From: Martinezella tropici
GTDB taxonomy: Bacteria > Pseudomonadota > Alphaproteobacteria > Rhizobiales > Rhizobiaceae
Direction: 5' to 3'
DNA: 64,000 bases
Assembly: GCF_003287875.1 (NCBI RefSeq)
Contig: NZ_QMKK01000046.1
Coordinates: 310,001-374,000, forward strand
In this document: piece by piece, positions 16,255-24,734 of the stretch
How the letters are laid out: each line of letters starts with the position of its first letter
Numbering within the stretch: the stretch's first letter is position 1
Translations under genes and position numbers: made by a program
Notes under the pieces: model-generated
The model's input: the letters and a program-made list of their open reading frames with translations, nothing else
The model's database searches: none
Told to the model about the DNA's origin: nothing

Positions 16255-17421
16255 ATGTCGATACTAGATAGCCTCAGCCCGCGCGCGCTCGCAGCACCCG
16301 AAAGCGGGATCGTCGAAGTGGTCAATTATGCCCGCGGCCGCGAAGGCCTGCTGCCGCTTTGGGTCGGCGAGGGCGATCTGCCGACGCCGGATTTCATCAA
16401 TCGCGCCGCCATGGCCTCGCTCAATGCCGGCGAAACCTTCTATACCTGGCAGCGCGGCATTCCGGAGCTGCGCCAGGCGCTCGCCGATTACTACGGTCGG
16501 CATTTCGGCACGTCGCTGCCGATGGAGAATTTCTATGTCGTCGGCTCCGGTATGCAGGCGATCCAGCTTTCCGTGCAGGCGATCACCTCTCCCGGCGACG
16601 AGATGGTCTATCTCTCCCCGGCCTGGCCGAATATTGCCGCAGCGCTGGAGATCGCGGGCGCCCGTTCCGTCGCCGTACCCTTACAATTCGAGCACGGCAA
16701 ATGGTCGCTCGATCTCAATCGATTGGAAGCGGCGATCACGCCGAAGACCAAGGGCCTGTTCATCAATACCCCGTCCAACCCTACAGGCTGGACCGCAACT
16801 CATCAGGACCTCCGCGATATTCTCGCCCTGGCGCGCAAGCATGATCTCTGGATCATGGCCGACGAAATCTATGCGCTTTACTATTATGCCGGCGGCCGCG
16901 CGCCGAGCTTCCTGGACGTCAAGGAAGCCGATGACAAGATTCTCTTCGTCAATTCCTTCTCGAAGAACTGGTCGATGACCGGCTGGCGCGTCGGCTGGAT
17001 CGTCGCGCCGGCCGAACTCGGACAGGTGATCGAAAACCTCGTGCAATATTCGACCTCCGGTGTGGCGCAATTCATGCAGAAGGGCGCGGTTGCGGCGCTG
17101 AACGAAGGCGACGATTTCGTCCGCTCCAATATCGAGAAGGCAGCCCGCTCGCGTGATATTCTCTGCGAGGCGCTGATCGCCACCAATCGCGTGCAGACGC
17201 TGAAGCCGGATGGCGCACTCTATTCCTTCCTGAAGATCGACGGTGTCACCGATAGCCGCAAGACCGCCATCGACATCGTCGACAAGACCGGTGTTGGCCT
17301 AGCGCCTGGAACGGCTTTCGGGCTAGGTGGCGAACTCTTCATGCGCGCCTGCTTCCTGCGCGATCCGGTGCAGGTGGCGGATGCCGCGGAGCGGTTGAGC
17401 CGGTATATTTTGAGTTTGTAG
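16255..17421 (+). CDS. Pyridoxal phosphate-dependent aminotransferase, class I/II
   Basis: The 388-residue enzyme has the fold type I aminotransferase motifs: the VGEGDLPTPDF start of the substrate domain, the NTPSNPTGW loop, MADEIYALYYY with the PLP-binding aspartate and tyrosine, and FVNSFSKNWSMTGWRVGW, in which the lysine after FS is the expected Schiff base residue. The C-terminal arginine region (FMRACFLRDP) should bind the substrate carboxylate. The ATG at 16255 has GGAG eight bases upstream; the upstream in-frame ATG at 16210 is less likely. The substrate is unclear; aromatic, aspartate or branched amino acids are possible. Confidence 0.88.
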   Translation: MSILDSLSPRALAAPESGIVEVVNYARGREGLLPLWVGEGDLPTPDFINRAAMASLNAGETFYTWQRGIPELRQALADYYGRHFGTSLPMENFYVVGSGMQAIQLSVQAITSPGDEMVYLSPAWPNIAAALEIAGARSVAVPLQFEHGKWSLDLNRLEAAITPKTKGLFINTPSNPTGWTATHQDLRDILALARKHDLWIMADEIYALYYYAGGRAPSFLDVKEADDKILFVNSFSKNWSMTGWRVGWIVAPAELGQVIENLVQYSTSGVAQFMQKGAVAALNEGDDFVRSNIEKAARSRDILCEALIATNRVQTLKPDGALYSFLKIDGVTDSRKTAIDIVDKTGVGLAPGTAFGLGGELFMRACFLRDPVQVADAAERLSRYILSL

Positions 17422-17837
17422 GAACTTTGAGCTGCTACGGCTCGCGGCTTTGGATTTGGATGGTCCGCACCCCCCTCTGTCGCTTTCGCGACATCTCCCC
17501 CACAAGGGGGGAGATTGGAAACTCGCGGCAGCTTCTCACACCCAATGAACATCATATCTGCTGAATCTGAAACTTCATTGTTTTGGTGGAGGGGCAGCAA
17601 CCTCCCAACAATCTCCCCCCTTGTGGGGGAGATGTCACGAAATGACAGAGGGGGTATGCACTCTCCGATATATGCGAGGCCTGCCGTCACACACCCAATC
17701 CATAAAATCCAATCGATCCGCGAAAGCCCCCTCTAACCATCCCCGCAATCTTTCCCGCCGGGCCTCCCGCTTTTAATCAATTTCGCAGGAGGAGCGGCCT
17801 CATATGGGGTCGGTAAGACTTGGCGGGGACGCGAAGA
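17422..17837. other. Intergenic region with an inverted repeat pair
   Basis: This 416-base gap between the aminotransferase gene and galE holds no credible gene. Most of it is a dispersed repeat made of two inverted 50-base copies (see the repeat entry); the galE promoter should lie between about 17665 and 17830. Confidence 0.6.
17469..17658. repeat. Dispersed rhizobial repeat: inverted 50-base copies with a 90-base spacer
   Basis: Bases 17469-17518 and 17610-17658 are inverted copies of the same element, each containing CTCTGTC, GACATCTCCCCCACAAG and GGGGGGAGATT. They match over nearly the whole length with a few differences. The pair could fold into a long hairpin and may terminate transcription. 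I recall this element as frequent between genes in rhizobial chromosomes; it does not code for protein. Confidence 0.85.
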
Positions 17838-18875
17838 ATGACTGTTTTGGTGACGGGCGGGGCCGGTTATATCGGCAGCCACATGGTCTGGAGATTGCTT
17901 GATGCGGGAGAGGACGTGGTGGTTCTCGATTGCCTGTCGACGGGTTTCCGCTGGGCCGTTCCGGCGGCCGCTCGCTTCTATCTCGGCGATATCGCCGATG
18001 AAGCGCTCCTGCAGACGATTTTCGCTGAAAACCATATAGAGGCCATCATTCATTTTGCCGGCTCGGCCGTTGTCCCGGCATCGATCGAGGACCCACTTGC
18101 CTATTACGAAAACAATACGGGCAAGACCCGCATCCTCATGAGTGCCGCCGTTAGGGCCGGCATCCGCCATTTCGTCTTCTCGTCCACCGCCGCTGTTTAT
18201 GGCCAGCAGCCGGTGGACAGGCCGGTCAGCGAAGACGTGCCGTTGCGGCCGGAATCGCCCTATGGCCAATCCAAGCTGATGTCCGAGCTGATGCTGCGCG
18301 ATGCCGCCGCGGCCTATGATTTCCGCTATGTGGCTTTGCGTTATTTCAATGTCGCCGGCGCCGATCCCGAGGGAAGGGCCGGCCAGTCGACCGACGGTGC
18401 CACTCATCTCATCAAGGTCGCCTGCGAGGCGGCTCTTGGCCGCCGCCGCCAAGTCGACATTTACGGCACCGATTATGCGACACATGACGGCACCGGCGTG
18501 CGCGACTACATCCACGTGAGCGATCTCGTCGAGGCGCATCTCGTGGCCTTGCGCCATCTGCGCGATGGCGGCCGCTCGCTGGTCGCCAATTGCGGCTATG
18601 GCCACGGTTACTCCGTGCTTGACGTGCTCAACATGGTCATGCGCATCCACGGTCGTTCCTTCCGCATCCATATCGCCCCGCGCCGGCCCGGCGATATGGC
18701 GAGCATTGTCGCGGACGCGACGCTCGCTCGCCGCGAATTGGGATGGGTTCCAAAACACGACAGCTTGGAAACGATCGTGCGTTCGTCGCTGGATTGGGAG
18801 CTTCGCCTCGCCGAGCGGGCGAGCTTCGATGCCGCCGGGCTCGGCAAGATCTATGCTGCTCCGAGCATGCTATAG
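17838..18875 (+). CDS. galE: UDP-glucose 4-epimerase
   Basis: The 345-residue enzyme interconverts UDP-glucose and UDP-galactose and supplies galactosyl residues for exopolysaccharide and lipopolysaccharide; in rhizobia the gene is often called exoB. It is a short-chain dehydrogenase of the extended type: NAD-binding VTGGAGYIGSHM at the N-terminus, SSTAAVYG with the active-site serine/threonine, and YGQSK (YxxxK) about residue 145. The segment YIHVSDLVEAHLVAL and the substrate loop NVAGADPEG are also typical. The ATG at 17838 (MTVLVTGG) is preferred over an in-frame start six codons earlier. The gene is monocistronic and convergent with the LysR gene. Confidence 0.93.
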   Translation: MTVLVTGGAGYIGSHMVWRLLDAGEDVVVLDCLSTGFRWAVPAAARFYLGDIADEALLQTIFAENHIEAIIHFAGSAVVPASIEDPLAYYENNTGKTRILMSAAVRAGIRHFVFSSTAAVYGQQPVDRPVSEDVPLRPESPYGQSKLMSELMLRDAAAAYDFRYVALRYFNVAGADPEGRAGQSTDGATHLIKVACEAALGRRRQVDIYGTDYATHDGTGVRDYIHVSDLVEAHLVALRHLRDGGRSLVANCGYGHGYSVLDVLNMVMRIHGRSFRIHIAPRRPGDMASIVADATLARRELGWVPKHDSLETIVRSSLDWELRLAERASFDAAGLGKIYAAPSML

Positions 18876-18887
18876 CCTGAAGCGATC

Positions 18888-19814
18888 TCAGCTCTCGGTG
18901 TTTCTCCAAGGCCCCAGAAAGGCCGGCGCATTCTTGCGCACGGCTTCCGCCAGAAAATCGATGACAGTGCGCACGCGTGGCGACTGGCGCAGGTCGCGGT
19001 GGCAGGTGATCCAGTAGTGGCGCCTGAGATCCACCTCATGCGGCAGAACGACCTGCAGATCGGGATGCTTGCCGGCGATGAAAAACGGCAGCACGCACAG
19101 CCCCTGGCCGTTCTTCGTCGCCGTCAGCTGCGCAAAGATGCTCGAGCTCTGGAATTGCGGCCTGATACGCGGATGAACGTCGTCAAGATAATCCAGGCCC
19201 GGCGCGAAGATCATATCCTCGATATAGCCGATGAAGGCGAAGTCCGGCAGATCGTTACGGCTTTCGATCGGCGGATGGCGGGCGAGGTAATCGCGCGATC
19301 CGTAGACCTGCAGATGATAGTCGGTAAGCTTCTCGGTGAAGTAGGGTCCGGCCTTCGGCGGGTCGAGCACCACGACGATATCGGCCTCCTTGCGCGAGAG
19401 CGACATGATCTGCTGGATGGTGATCAGCTCCAGCGAAATATTCGGGTGCTTCGCAGTGAATTCCGGCAGGACGCCGGTGAAGAAGAAGTTTGAAAACCCC
19501 TCCGGCGCGCTGATGCGTACGACACCGCGTTGTGCTGCCGATCCCGCGGAAAGATCAGCGCGCAGACGTTCCGTCTCCTGCTCCATATGTTCGGCCGTAT
19601 CGACGAAGCGCTGGCCCATACTGGTCAGCATGTAGCCGCGCGGATTGCGCTCGAAAAGCTTGACCTTCAGGGCGAATTCCAGCCGGTCGATACGGCGTGA
19701 AACCGTGGCGTGGCTGCTGCGCAATTGTCGTGCGGCTGTCGAAAGCTGCCCCGTTCGCGCAACGGCGAGGAAGAACTGCAGATCGTCCCAGGTAAAGTGC
19801 GGCGTGCGCTTCAT
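18888..19814 (-). CDS. LysR family transcriptional regulator
   Basis: The 308-residue protein has the LysR helix-turn-helix at the N-terminus (LQFFLAVARTGQLSTAARQL to SHATVSRRIDRLE) and a substrate-binding domain of periplasmic-binding-protein type behind it. The start at 19814 (MKRTPHFTW) has GGAGG five bases upstream; a more distal in-frame start at 19865 has none. The gene is divergent from the ABC importer operon, and a shared inverted repeat lies between them, so it likely regulates that operon in response to the imported compound or a product of it. Confidence 0.9.
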   Translation of the reverse strand: MKRTPHFTWDDLQFFLAVARTGQLSTAARQLRSSHATVSRRIDRLEFALKVKLFERNPRGYMLTSMGQRFVDTAEHMEQETERLRADLSAGSAAQRGVVRISAPEGFSNFFFTGVLPEFTAKHPNISLELITIQQIMSLSRKEADIVVVLDPPKAGPYFTEKLTDYHLQVYGSRDYLARHPPIESRNDLPDFAFIGYIEDMIFAPGLDYLDDVHPRIRPQFQSSSIFAQLTATKNGQGLCVLPFFIAGKHPDLQVVLPHEVDLRRHYWITCHRDLRQSPRVRTVIDFLAEAVRKNAPAFLGPWRNTES

Positions 19815-19824
19815 GCATCCTCCT

Positions 19825-19952
19825 CTGTTCAAAAATGAACAGACCTTGTTTGGAATTAATTGCAATCGCGACTTGCGTCAACGCGCGAATTCCGTGATCT
19901 TGGCGGTCGGGAAAAGCCGTTTTGAGGAAAGCGGCTGGCCAATTTTGAACAG
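19825..19952. promoter_or_regulatory. Candidate LysR operator sites for the importer operon
   Basis: Bases 19825-19842 read CTGTTC-AAAAAT-GAACAG, a perfect 6-bp inverted repeat 10 bases from the LysR start codon. The half-site TTGAACAG recurs at 19945-19952, 35 bases before the binding-protein start codon. One full and one half-site in a divergent promoter region fit a LysR recognition and activation site arrangement. Confidence 0.55.
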
Positions 19953-19986
19953 ATTCGTTTTTGCCAAATCTCTGGGAGGAGAGGAT

Positions 19987-21195
19987 ATGCGAAAGAGTCT
20001 TATTGCGTCCCTTGCATTTCTGCTTGCAGCCAGCACCGCGGCTTTCGCCGCTGGTCCGTCCGATGGTGTCGTCAAGATCGGCATTCTCAACGACCAGTCC
20101 GGCGTCTATGCGGATTTCGGCGGCAAGTCGTCGGTAGCGGCCGCCAAGATGGCTGCCGAGGATTTCGGCGGCAAGGTTCTCGGCGTGCCGATCGAGATCG
20201 TCGATGCCGATCACCAGAACAAGCCCGATATCGCCTCCAACATCGCCCGTCAGTGGTATGATCAGGACAAGGTCGACGCCATCATGGAGCTGACGACCTC
20301 TTCGGTCGCGCTCGCCGTGCAGGCGGTTGGCAAGGAAAAGAAGAAGATCGATATCGTCACGGGCGCCGCGACCACCGATCTCACCGGCAAGCAATGCTCG
20401 CCCTACGGCTTCCATTGGGCCTATGACACGCATGCCCTGGCCGTCGGCACCGGCGGCGCGCTCGTCAAGCAGGGTGGCGACACCTGGTTCTTCCTGACCG
20501 CGGACTATGCCTTCGGCTATTCGCTCGAGCAGCAGACCAGCGATTTCGTCAAGGCAAGCGGCGGTAAGGTGCTCGGCTCCGTCCGCCATCCGCTGTCGAC
20601 CAATGACTTCTCGTCCTTCCTGCTGCAGGCGCAGTCGTCGGGTGCCAAGGTCATCGGCCTTGCCAATGCCGGCCTCGACACCTCGAATGCCATCAAGCAG
20701 GCCTCCGAATTCGGCATCACCCAGGGTGGCCAGCATCTGGCGGCACTGCTCTTCACGCTCGCGGAAGTCCACGGCCTCGGCCTGCAGGCGGCGCAAGGCC
20801 TGACGCTGACGGAAGGCTATTACTGGAATCTCGACGACAAGAGCCGCGAATTCGGCAAGCGCTTCTTTGCCCGCACCGGCAAGATGCCGAACATGATCCA
20901 TGCCGGCACCTATTCCGCTGTCATGCAATACCTGAAGGCCGTGCAGAAGGCCGGCACGGACGATACCGAGGCTGTTGCCAAGCAGCTGCATGAGATGCCA
21001 GTTGATGATTTCTTTGGCCGCGGCGGCACGGTCGGTGCCAACGGCCGCATGATCCACGACATGTATCTTCTTCAGGTCAAGAAGCCGGAAGAGAGCAAGG
21101 AGCCGTGGGATTACTTTAACGTGCTGGCGACGATCCCCGGCAAGGAAGCCTATATCGATCCGGCCAAGAGCGGCTGCGATCTCGTCAAGCAATAG
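19987..21195 (+). CDS. Branched-chain-type ABC transporter substrate-binding protein
   Basis: The 402-residue protein is the periplasmic receptor of the importer encoded by the next four genes. It has a signal peptide (MRKSLIASLAFLLAASTAAFA, cleavage after AFA about residue 22) and a type I periplasmic binding fold: VKIGILNDQSGVYADFGGKSS, the VDAIMELTTSSVALAV segment, and FFLTADYAFGYSLEQQTSDF. The subfamily includes receptors for amino acids but also for aromatic acids, amides and urea, so leucine or valine is not a safe assignment. The ATG at 19987 has GGAGGAGAGG upstream; the long in-frame extension from 19645 crosses the promoter and is rejected. Confidence 0.9.
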   Translation: MRKSLIASLAFLLAASTAAFAAGPSDGVVKIGILNDQSGVYADFGGKSSVAAAKMAAEDFGGKVLGVPIEIVDADHQNKPDIASNIARQWYDQDKVDAIMELTTSSVALAVQAVGKEKKKIDIVTGAATTDLTGKQCSPYGFHWAYDTHALAVGTGGALVKQGGDTWFFLTADYAFGYSLEQQTSDFVKASGGKVLGSVRHPLSTNDFSSFLLQAQSSGAKVIGLANAGLDTSNAIKQASEFGITQGGQHLAALLFTLAEVHGLGLQAAQGLTLTEGYYWNLDDKSREFGKRFFARTGKMPNMIHAGTYSAVMQYLKAVQKAGTDDTEAVAKQLHEMPVDDFFGRGGTVGANGRMIHDMYLLQVKKPEESKEPWDYFNVLATIPGKEAYIDPAKSGCDLVKQ

Positions 21196-21210
21196 GGCTT
21201 GGAACAGCCG

Positions 21211-21993
21211 ATGGCGATGTCCTCGACACATCAGCATGAAGAGCCCCGGGTGGTGTTATCCGCCCGGGGACTGCGCCGCGATTTCGGCGGCTTCACCGCT
21301 GTCAAGAATGTCGATCTCGACGTACATCACGCGCAGGTCCACGCTCTGATCGGTCCGAACGGCGCCGGCAAGACGACGGTGTTCAACCTGCTCACCAAAT
21401 TCCTGCAGCCGACGCACGGCACGATCACGCTGCTCGGCACCGATATTACCAAGACAAGACCGGATAAGGTCGCACGCATGGGTCTCGTGCGCTCCTTCCA
21501 GATTTCCGCTGTTTTCCCGCATCTGACGGTGCTGGACAATGTGCGGGTCGCCTTGCAGCGGCCGAACAATCTCGCCCACCAGTTCTGGCGGCCGCTGTCG
21601 GCGCTCGACAGCCTCAATGCCCGCGCCGAACAGCTCATCGCCTCCGTCGGTCTCTCGAAGGAGCGCGATGCCATCGCTGCCGATCTTTCCTACGGCCGCA
21701 AGCGCGTGCTGGAGATCGCAACGACGCTCGCGCTCGATCCGAAGGTGCTGCTGCTCGACGAACCGATGGCCGGCATGGGGCTGGAGGACGTGAACACCGT
21801 CTCCGCCATCATCCGCGATGTTGCGCGCGACAGGGCTGTGCTCATGGTCGAGCACAATCTCTCGGTCGTTGCCGATATCTGCCATCATGTCACGGTGCTG
21901 CAGCGCGGCGAGATCCTGGCCCAGGGCGATTATGCGACGGTCAGCCGGGACCCGCGTGTCCGCGAAGCCTATATGGGCACGGAGGAGGCTTGA
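21211..21993 (+). CDS. livG: ABC transporter ATP-binding protein, LivG type
   Basis: The 260-residue ATPase has the Walker A motif GPNGAGKTT, the LivG feature of a long insertion after the Q-loop (SFQISAVFPHLTVLDNVRVAL), an atypical signature region (LSYGRKRVLEIATTLA) and Walker B VLLLDEPMAGMG, with the switch histidine in MVEHNL. It energises import together with the LivF-type subunit. Start codon choice is uncertain: ATG at 21211 or 21217 are both possible, and no strong ribosome-binding site is seen. It follows the binding-protein gene by 15 bases. Confidence 0.9.
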   Translation: MAMSSTHQHEEPRVVLSARGLRRDFGGFTAVKNVDLDVHHAQVHALIGPNGAGKTTVFNLLTKFLQPTHGTITLLGTDITKTRPDKVARMGLVRSFQISAVFPHLTVLDNVRVALQRPNNLAHQFWRPLSALDSLNARAEQLIASVGLSKERDAIAADLSYGRKRVLEIATTLALDPKVLLLDEPMAGMGLEDVNTVSAIIRDVARDRAVLMVEHNLSVVADICHHVTVLQRGEILAQGDYATVSRDPRVREAYMGTEEA

Positions 21994-21995
21994 CG

Positions 21996-22697
<702 letters not shown>

Positions 22698-22699
22698 GC

Positions 22700-23587
22700 A
22701 TGACGACGATATTCGGCATCCCCGCCCAGGCGCTTCTCGGTCAATTGCTGATCGGGCTGATCAATGGCTCCTTCTATGCATTGCTGAGCCTTGGCCTTGC
22801 GATCATCTTCGGCATGCTGCGAGTGATCAATTTCGCCCATGGCGCGCTCTATATGCTCGGCGCCTTCACCGCCTATCTGCTGCTCGCCTATACAGGCATC
22901 GGCTATTGGCCGGCACTGGTTCTGGCACCGCTGATCGTCGGCCTGTTCGGCGCGCTGGTCGAGCGGTTCTGTCTGCGCCGGCTCTACAGGGTCGATCCGC
23001 TCTATGGCCTGCTCTTCACCTTCGGCATGGCGCTGACCATAGAAGGGACCTTCCGCTATCTCTACGGTTCCTCCGGCCAACCCTATGCCGTCCCGACGGA
23101 ATTGGCGGGCGCGCGCAATATCGGCTTCATGTTCCTGCCGGTCTATCGCGGCTGGGTGGTTATCGCCTCGCTGGTCGTCTGCATCGGCACATGGCTGCTG
23201 ATCGAAAAGACCAAGCTTGGCGCCTATCTGCGCGCCGCGACCGAGAATTCCACGCTTGTGCAGGTTTTCGGCGTCAACGTGCCGGTGCTTCTGACGCTGA
23301 CCTATGGTTTCGGCGTCGCGCTTGCCGCCTTTGCCGGGGTGCTCGCCGCACCGATCTATCAGGTCTCGCCGCTGATGGGGTCGAACATGATCATCATCGT
23401 CTTCGCCGTGGTCGTCGTCGGCGGCATGGGCTCGATCATGGGAGCGATCGTGACGGGCTATATGCTCGGGATTGCCGAGGGCCTCACCAAGGTTTTCTAT
23501 CCGGAAGCCTCCAACATCGTCATCTTCGTGATCATGGCAATCGTGCTGCTTCTGAGGCCTGCAGGCCTCTTCGGTCGGGAGGCGTGA
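22700..23587 (+). CDS. livH: ABC transporter permease, LivH type
   Basis: The 295-residue inner-membrane protein has eight to nine hydrophobic helices. The conserved LivH features are GLINGSFYALLSLGLAIIFG, RVINFAHGALYMLGAF, the cytoplasmic coupling part LRAATENSTLVQVFGVNV and VVGGMGSIMGAIVTGYMLG. It forms the channel with the LivM-type protein. The start codon follows the livF stop by two bases, indicating translational coupling. Confidence 0.93.
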   Translation: MTTIFGIPAQALLGQLLIGLINGSFYALLSLGLAIIFGMLRVINFAHGALYMLGAFTAYLLLAYTGIGYWPALVLAPLIVGLFGALVERFCLRRLYRVDPLYGLLFTFGMALTIEGTFRYLYGSSGQPYAVPTELAGARNIGFMFLPVYRGWVVIASLVVCIGTWLLIEKTKLGAYLRAATENSTLVQVFGVNVPVLLTLTYGFGVALAAFAGVLAAPIYQVSPLMGSNMIIIVFAVVVVGGMGSIMGAIVTGYMLGIAEGLTKVFYPEASNIVIFVIMAIVLLLRPAGLFGREA

Positions 23588-23588
23588 T

Positions 23589-24572
23589 ATGGCTGGATTA
23601 ATCAGCTTGAGCTCCAAGGAGCGTCCGAAGCTTTCCGTGCAGAAGCTGTTGCTGATCCTCGGCCTTGTCGGTCTGATCTGGGCACCCTTCTTCATCTACC
23701 CGATCTTCGTCATGAAGGTGCTCTGCTTCGCGCTGTTTGCCTGCGCCTTCAATCTGCTGCTCGGCTATGCGGGTCTGCTCTCCTTCGGCCATGCCACCTT
23801 CTTCGGCGGCGCGGCCTATTTCACCGCCCACGCCGTGAAGGAATGGGGCGTGCCGCCCGAACTCGGCATCCTAATCGGCGTTGCTGGTGCCTCGCTGCTC
23901 GGCCTCGTCATGGGTTTCGTCGCCATTCGCAGGCAGGGCATCTATTTCGCCATGATTACGCTGGCGCTCTCCTACATGTTCTATTTCTTCTGCCTGCAGG
24001 CGGCATTTACCCATGGCGAGGATGGCATTCAGTCGGTGCCGCGCGGCTACCTCCTCGGCGTTCTCGATCTCAACAACTCCTTCAACATGTATTATTTCGT
24101 CCTCGCGATCTTCCTGATCGGCGTGCTGATCATCTGGCGTTTCATCAATTCGCCTTTTGGCATGATCCTGAAGTCGATCCGCGAGAACGAGCAGCGGGCG
24201 ATTTCGCTTGGCTATTCCGTCGCGCACTACAAGCTCGGTGCCTTCGTCATGTCTGCGGCGCTGGCGGGGCTCGCCGGTGCGGTGAAGGCGCTGGTCTTCC
24301 AGTTCGCGACGCTGACGGATGTCGCCTGGCAGATGTCGGGCGAAGTCATTCTCATGACCTTGCTTGGCGGCATAGGCACGCTGATCGGCCCGATTTTTGG
24401 CGCGGGGTTCGTGGCGACGCTGGAAAACTATCTCGCCACGTCGGAATTCCCCGTCACCATCATCACCGGCATCGTCTTCATGGTCTGCGTCCTGCTCTTC
24501 CGCCGCGGGGTTGTCGGTGAGTTCTATGCCTCGCGGTTAGGACGGAAACTCGGGTTTGAGTATCGGCGGTAA
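23589..24572 (+). CDS. livM: ABC transporter permease, LivM type
   Basis: The 327-residue membrane protein is the second permease. It shows NLLLGYAGLLSFGHATFFGGAAY, the coupling loop ILKSIRENEQRAISLGYSVAHYK and MSGEVILMTLLGGIGTLIGPIFGAG, all typical for LivM. The start lies one base after the livH stop. It closes the transporter operon, although read-through into the oxidoreductase gene 162 bases further on is possible. Confidence 0.93.
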   Translation: MAGLISLSSKERPKLSVQKLLLILGLVGLIWAPFFIYPIFVMKVLCFALFACAFNLLLGYAGLLSFGHATFFGGAAYFTAHAVKEWGVPPELGILIGVAGASLLGLVMGFVAIRRQGIYFAMITLALSYMFYFFCLQAAFTHGEDGIQSVPRGYLLGVLDLNNSFNMYYFVLAIFLIGVLIIWRFINSPFGMILKSIRENEQRAISLGYSVAHYKLGAFVMSAALAGLAGAVKALVFQFATLTDVAWQMSGEVILMTLLGGIGTLIGPIFGAGFVATLENYLATSEFPVTIITGIVFMVCVLLFRRGVVGEFYASRLGRKLGFEYRR

Positions 24573-24600
24573 TGATCAAACCTATGCGTTCTTATTGTGC

Positions 24601-24728
24601 ACCCCCTCACCCCAGCCCTCTCCCCAAGGGGAGAGGGGGAACTGTCTTTGACCATCACCGGATACGAGGCCGAGGCAAATGCCGAAATAGTCCCCTTTCC
24701 CCTCGGGGAGAGGGTTAGGGGAGGGGGC
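24601..24728. repeat. Dispersed GC-rich repeat, inverted pair, forming the leader of the GMC gene
   Basis: Two inverted copies flank a spacer: 24601-24640 (CCCTCACCCCAGCCCTCTCC and GGGGAGAGGGGG) and 24690-24728 (CCCTTTCCCCTCGGGGAGAG, then GGTTAGGGGAGGGGG). Related sequence occurs at 28364-28417. When translated in frame with the GMC gene it gives the peptide HPLTPALSPRGEGE, a well-known false N-terminus in proteobacterial annotations. The right end supplies the GAGGGGG ribosome-binding site of the GMC gene. Confidence 0.85.
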
Positions 24729-24734
24729 ATGCCA

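Noticed and set aside
19555..21237. A 560-codon minus-strand frame across the LysR gene and the binding-protein gene
   Set aside because: It overlaps two clearly recognised genes and its translation has no family character.
24597..24734. N-terminal extension of the GMC protein encoded by the repeat
   Set aside because: The peptide is the typical translation of a dispersed GC-rich repeat; the FAD-binding domain starts at MDRFDY.
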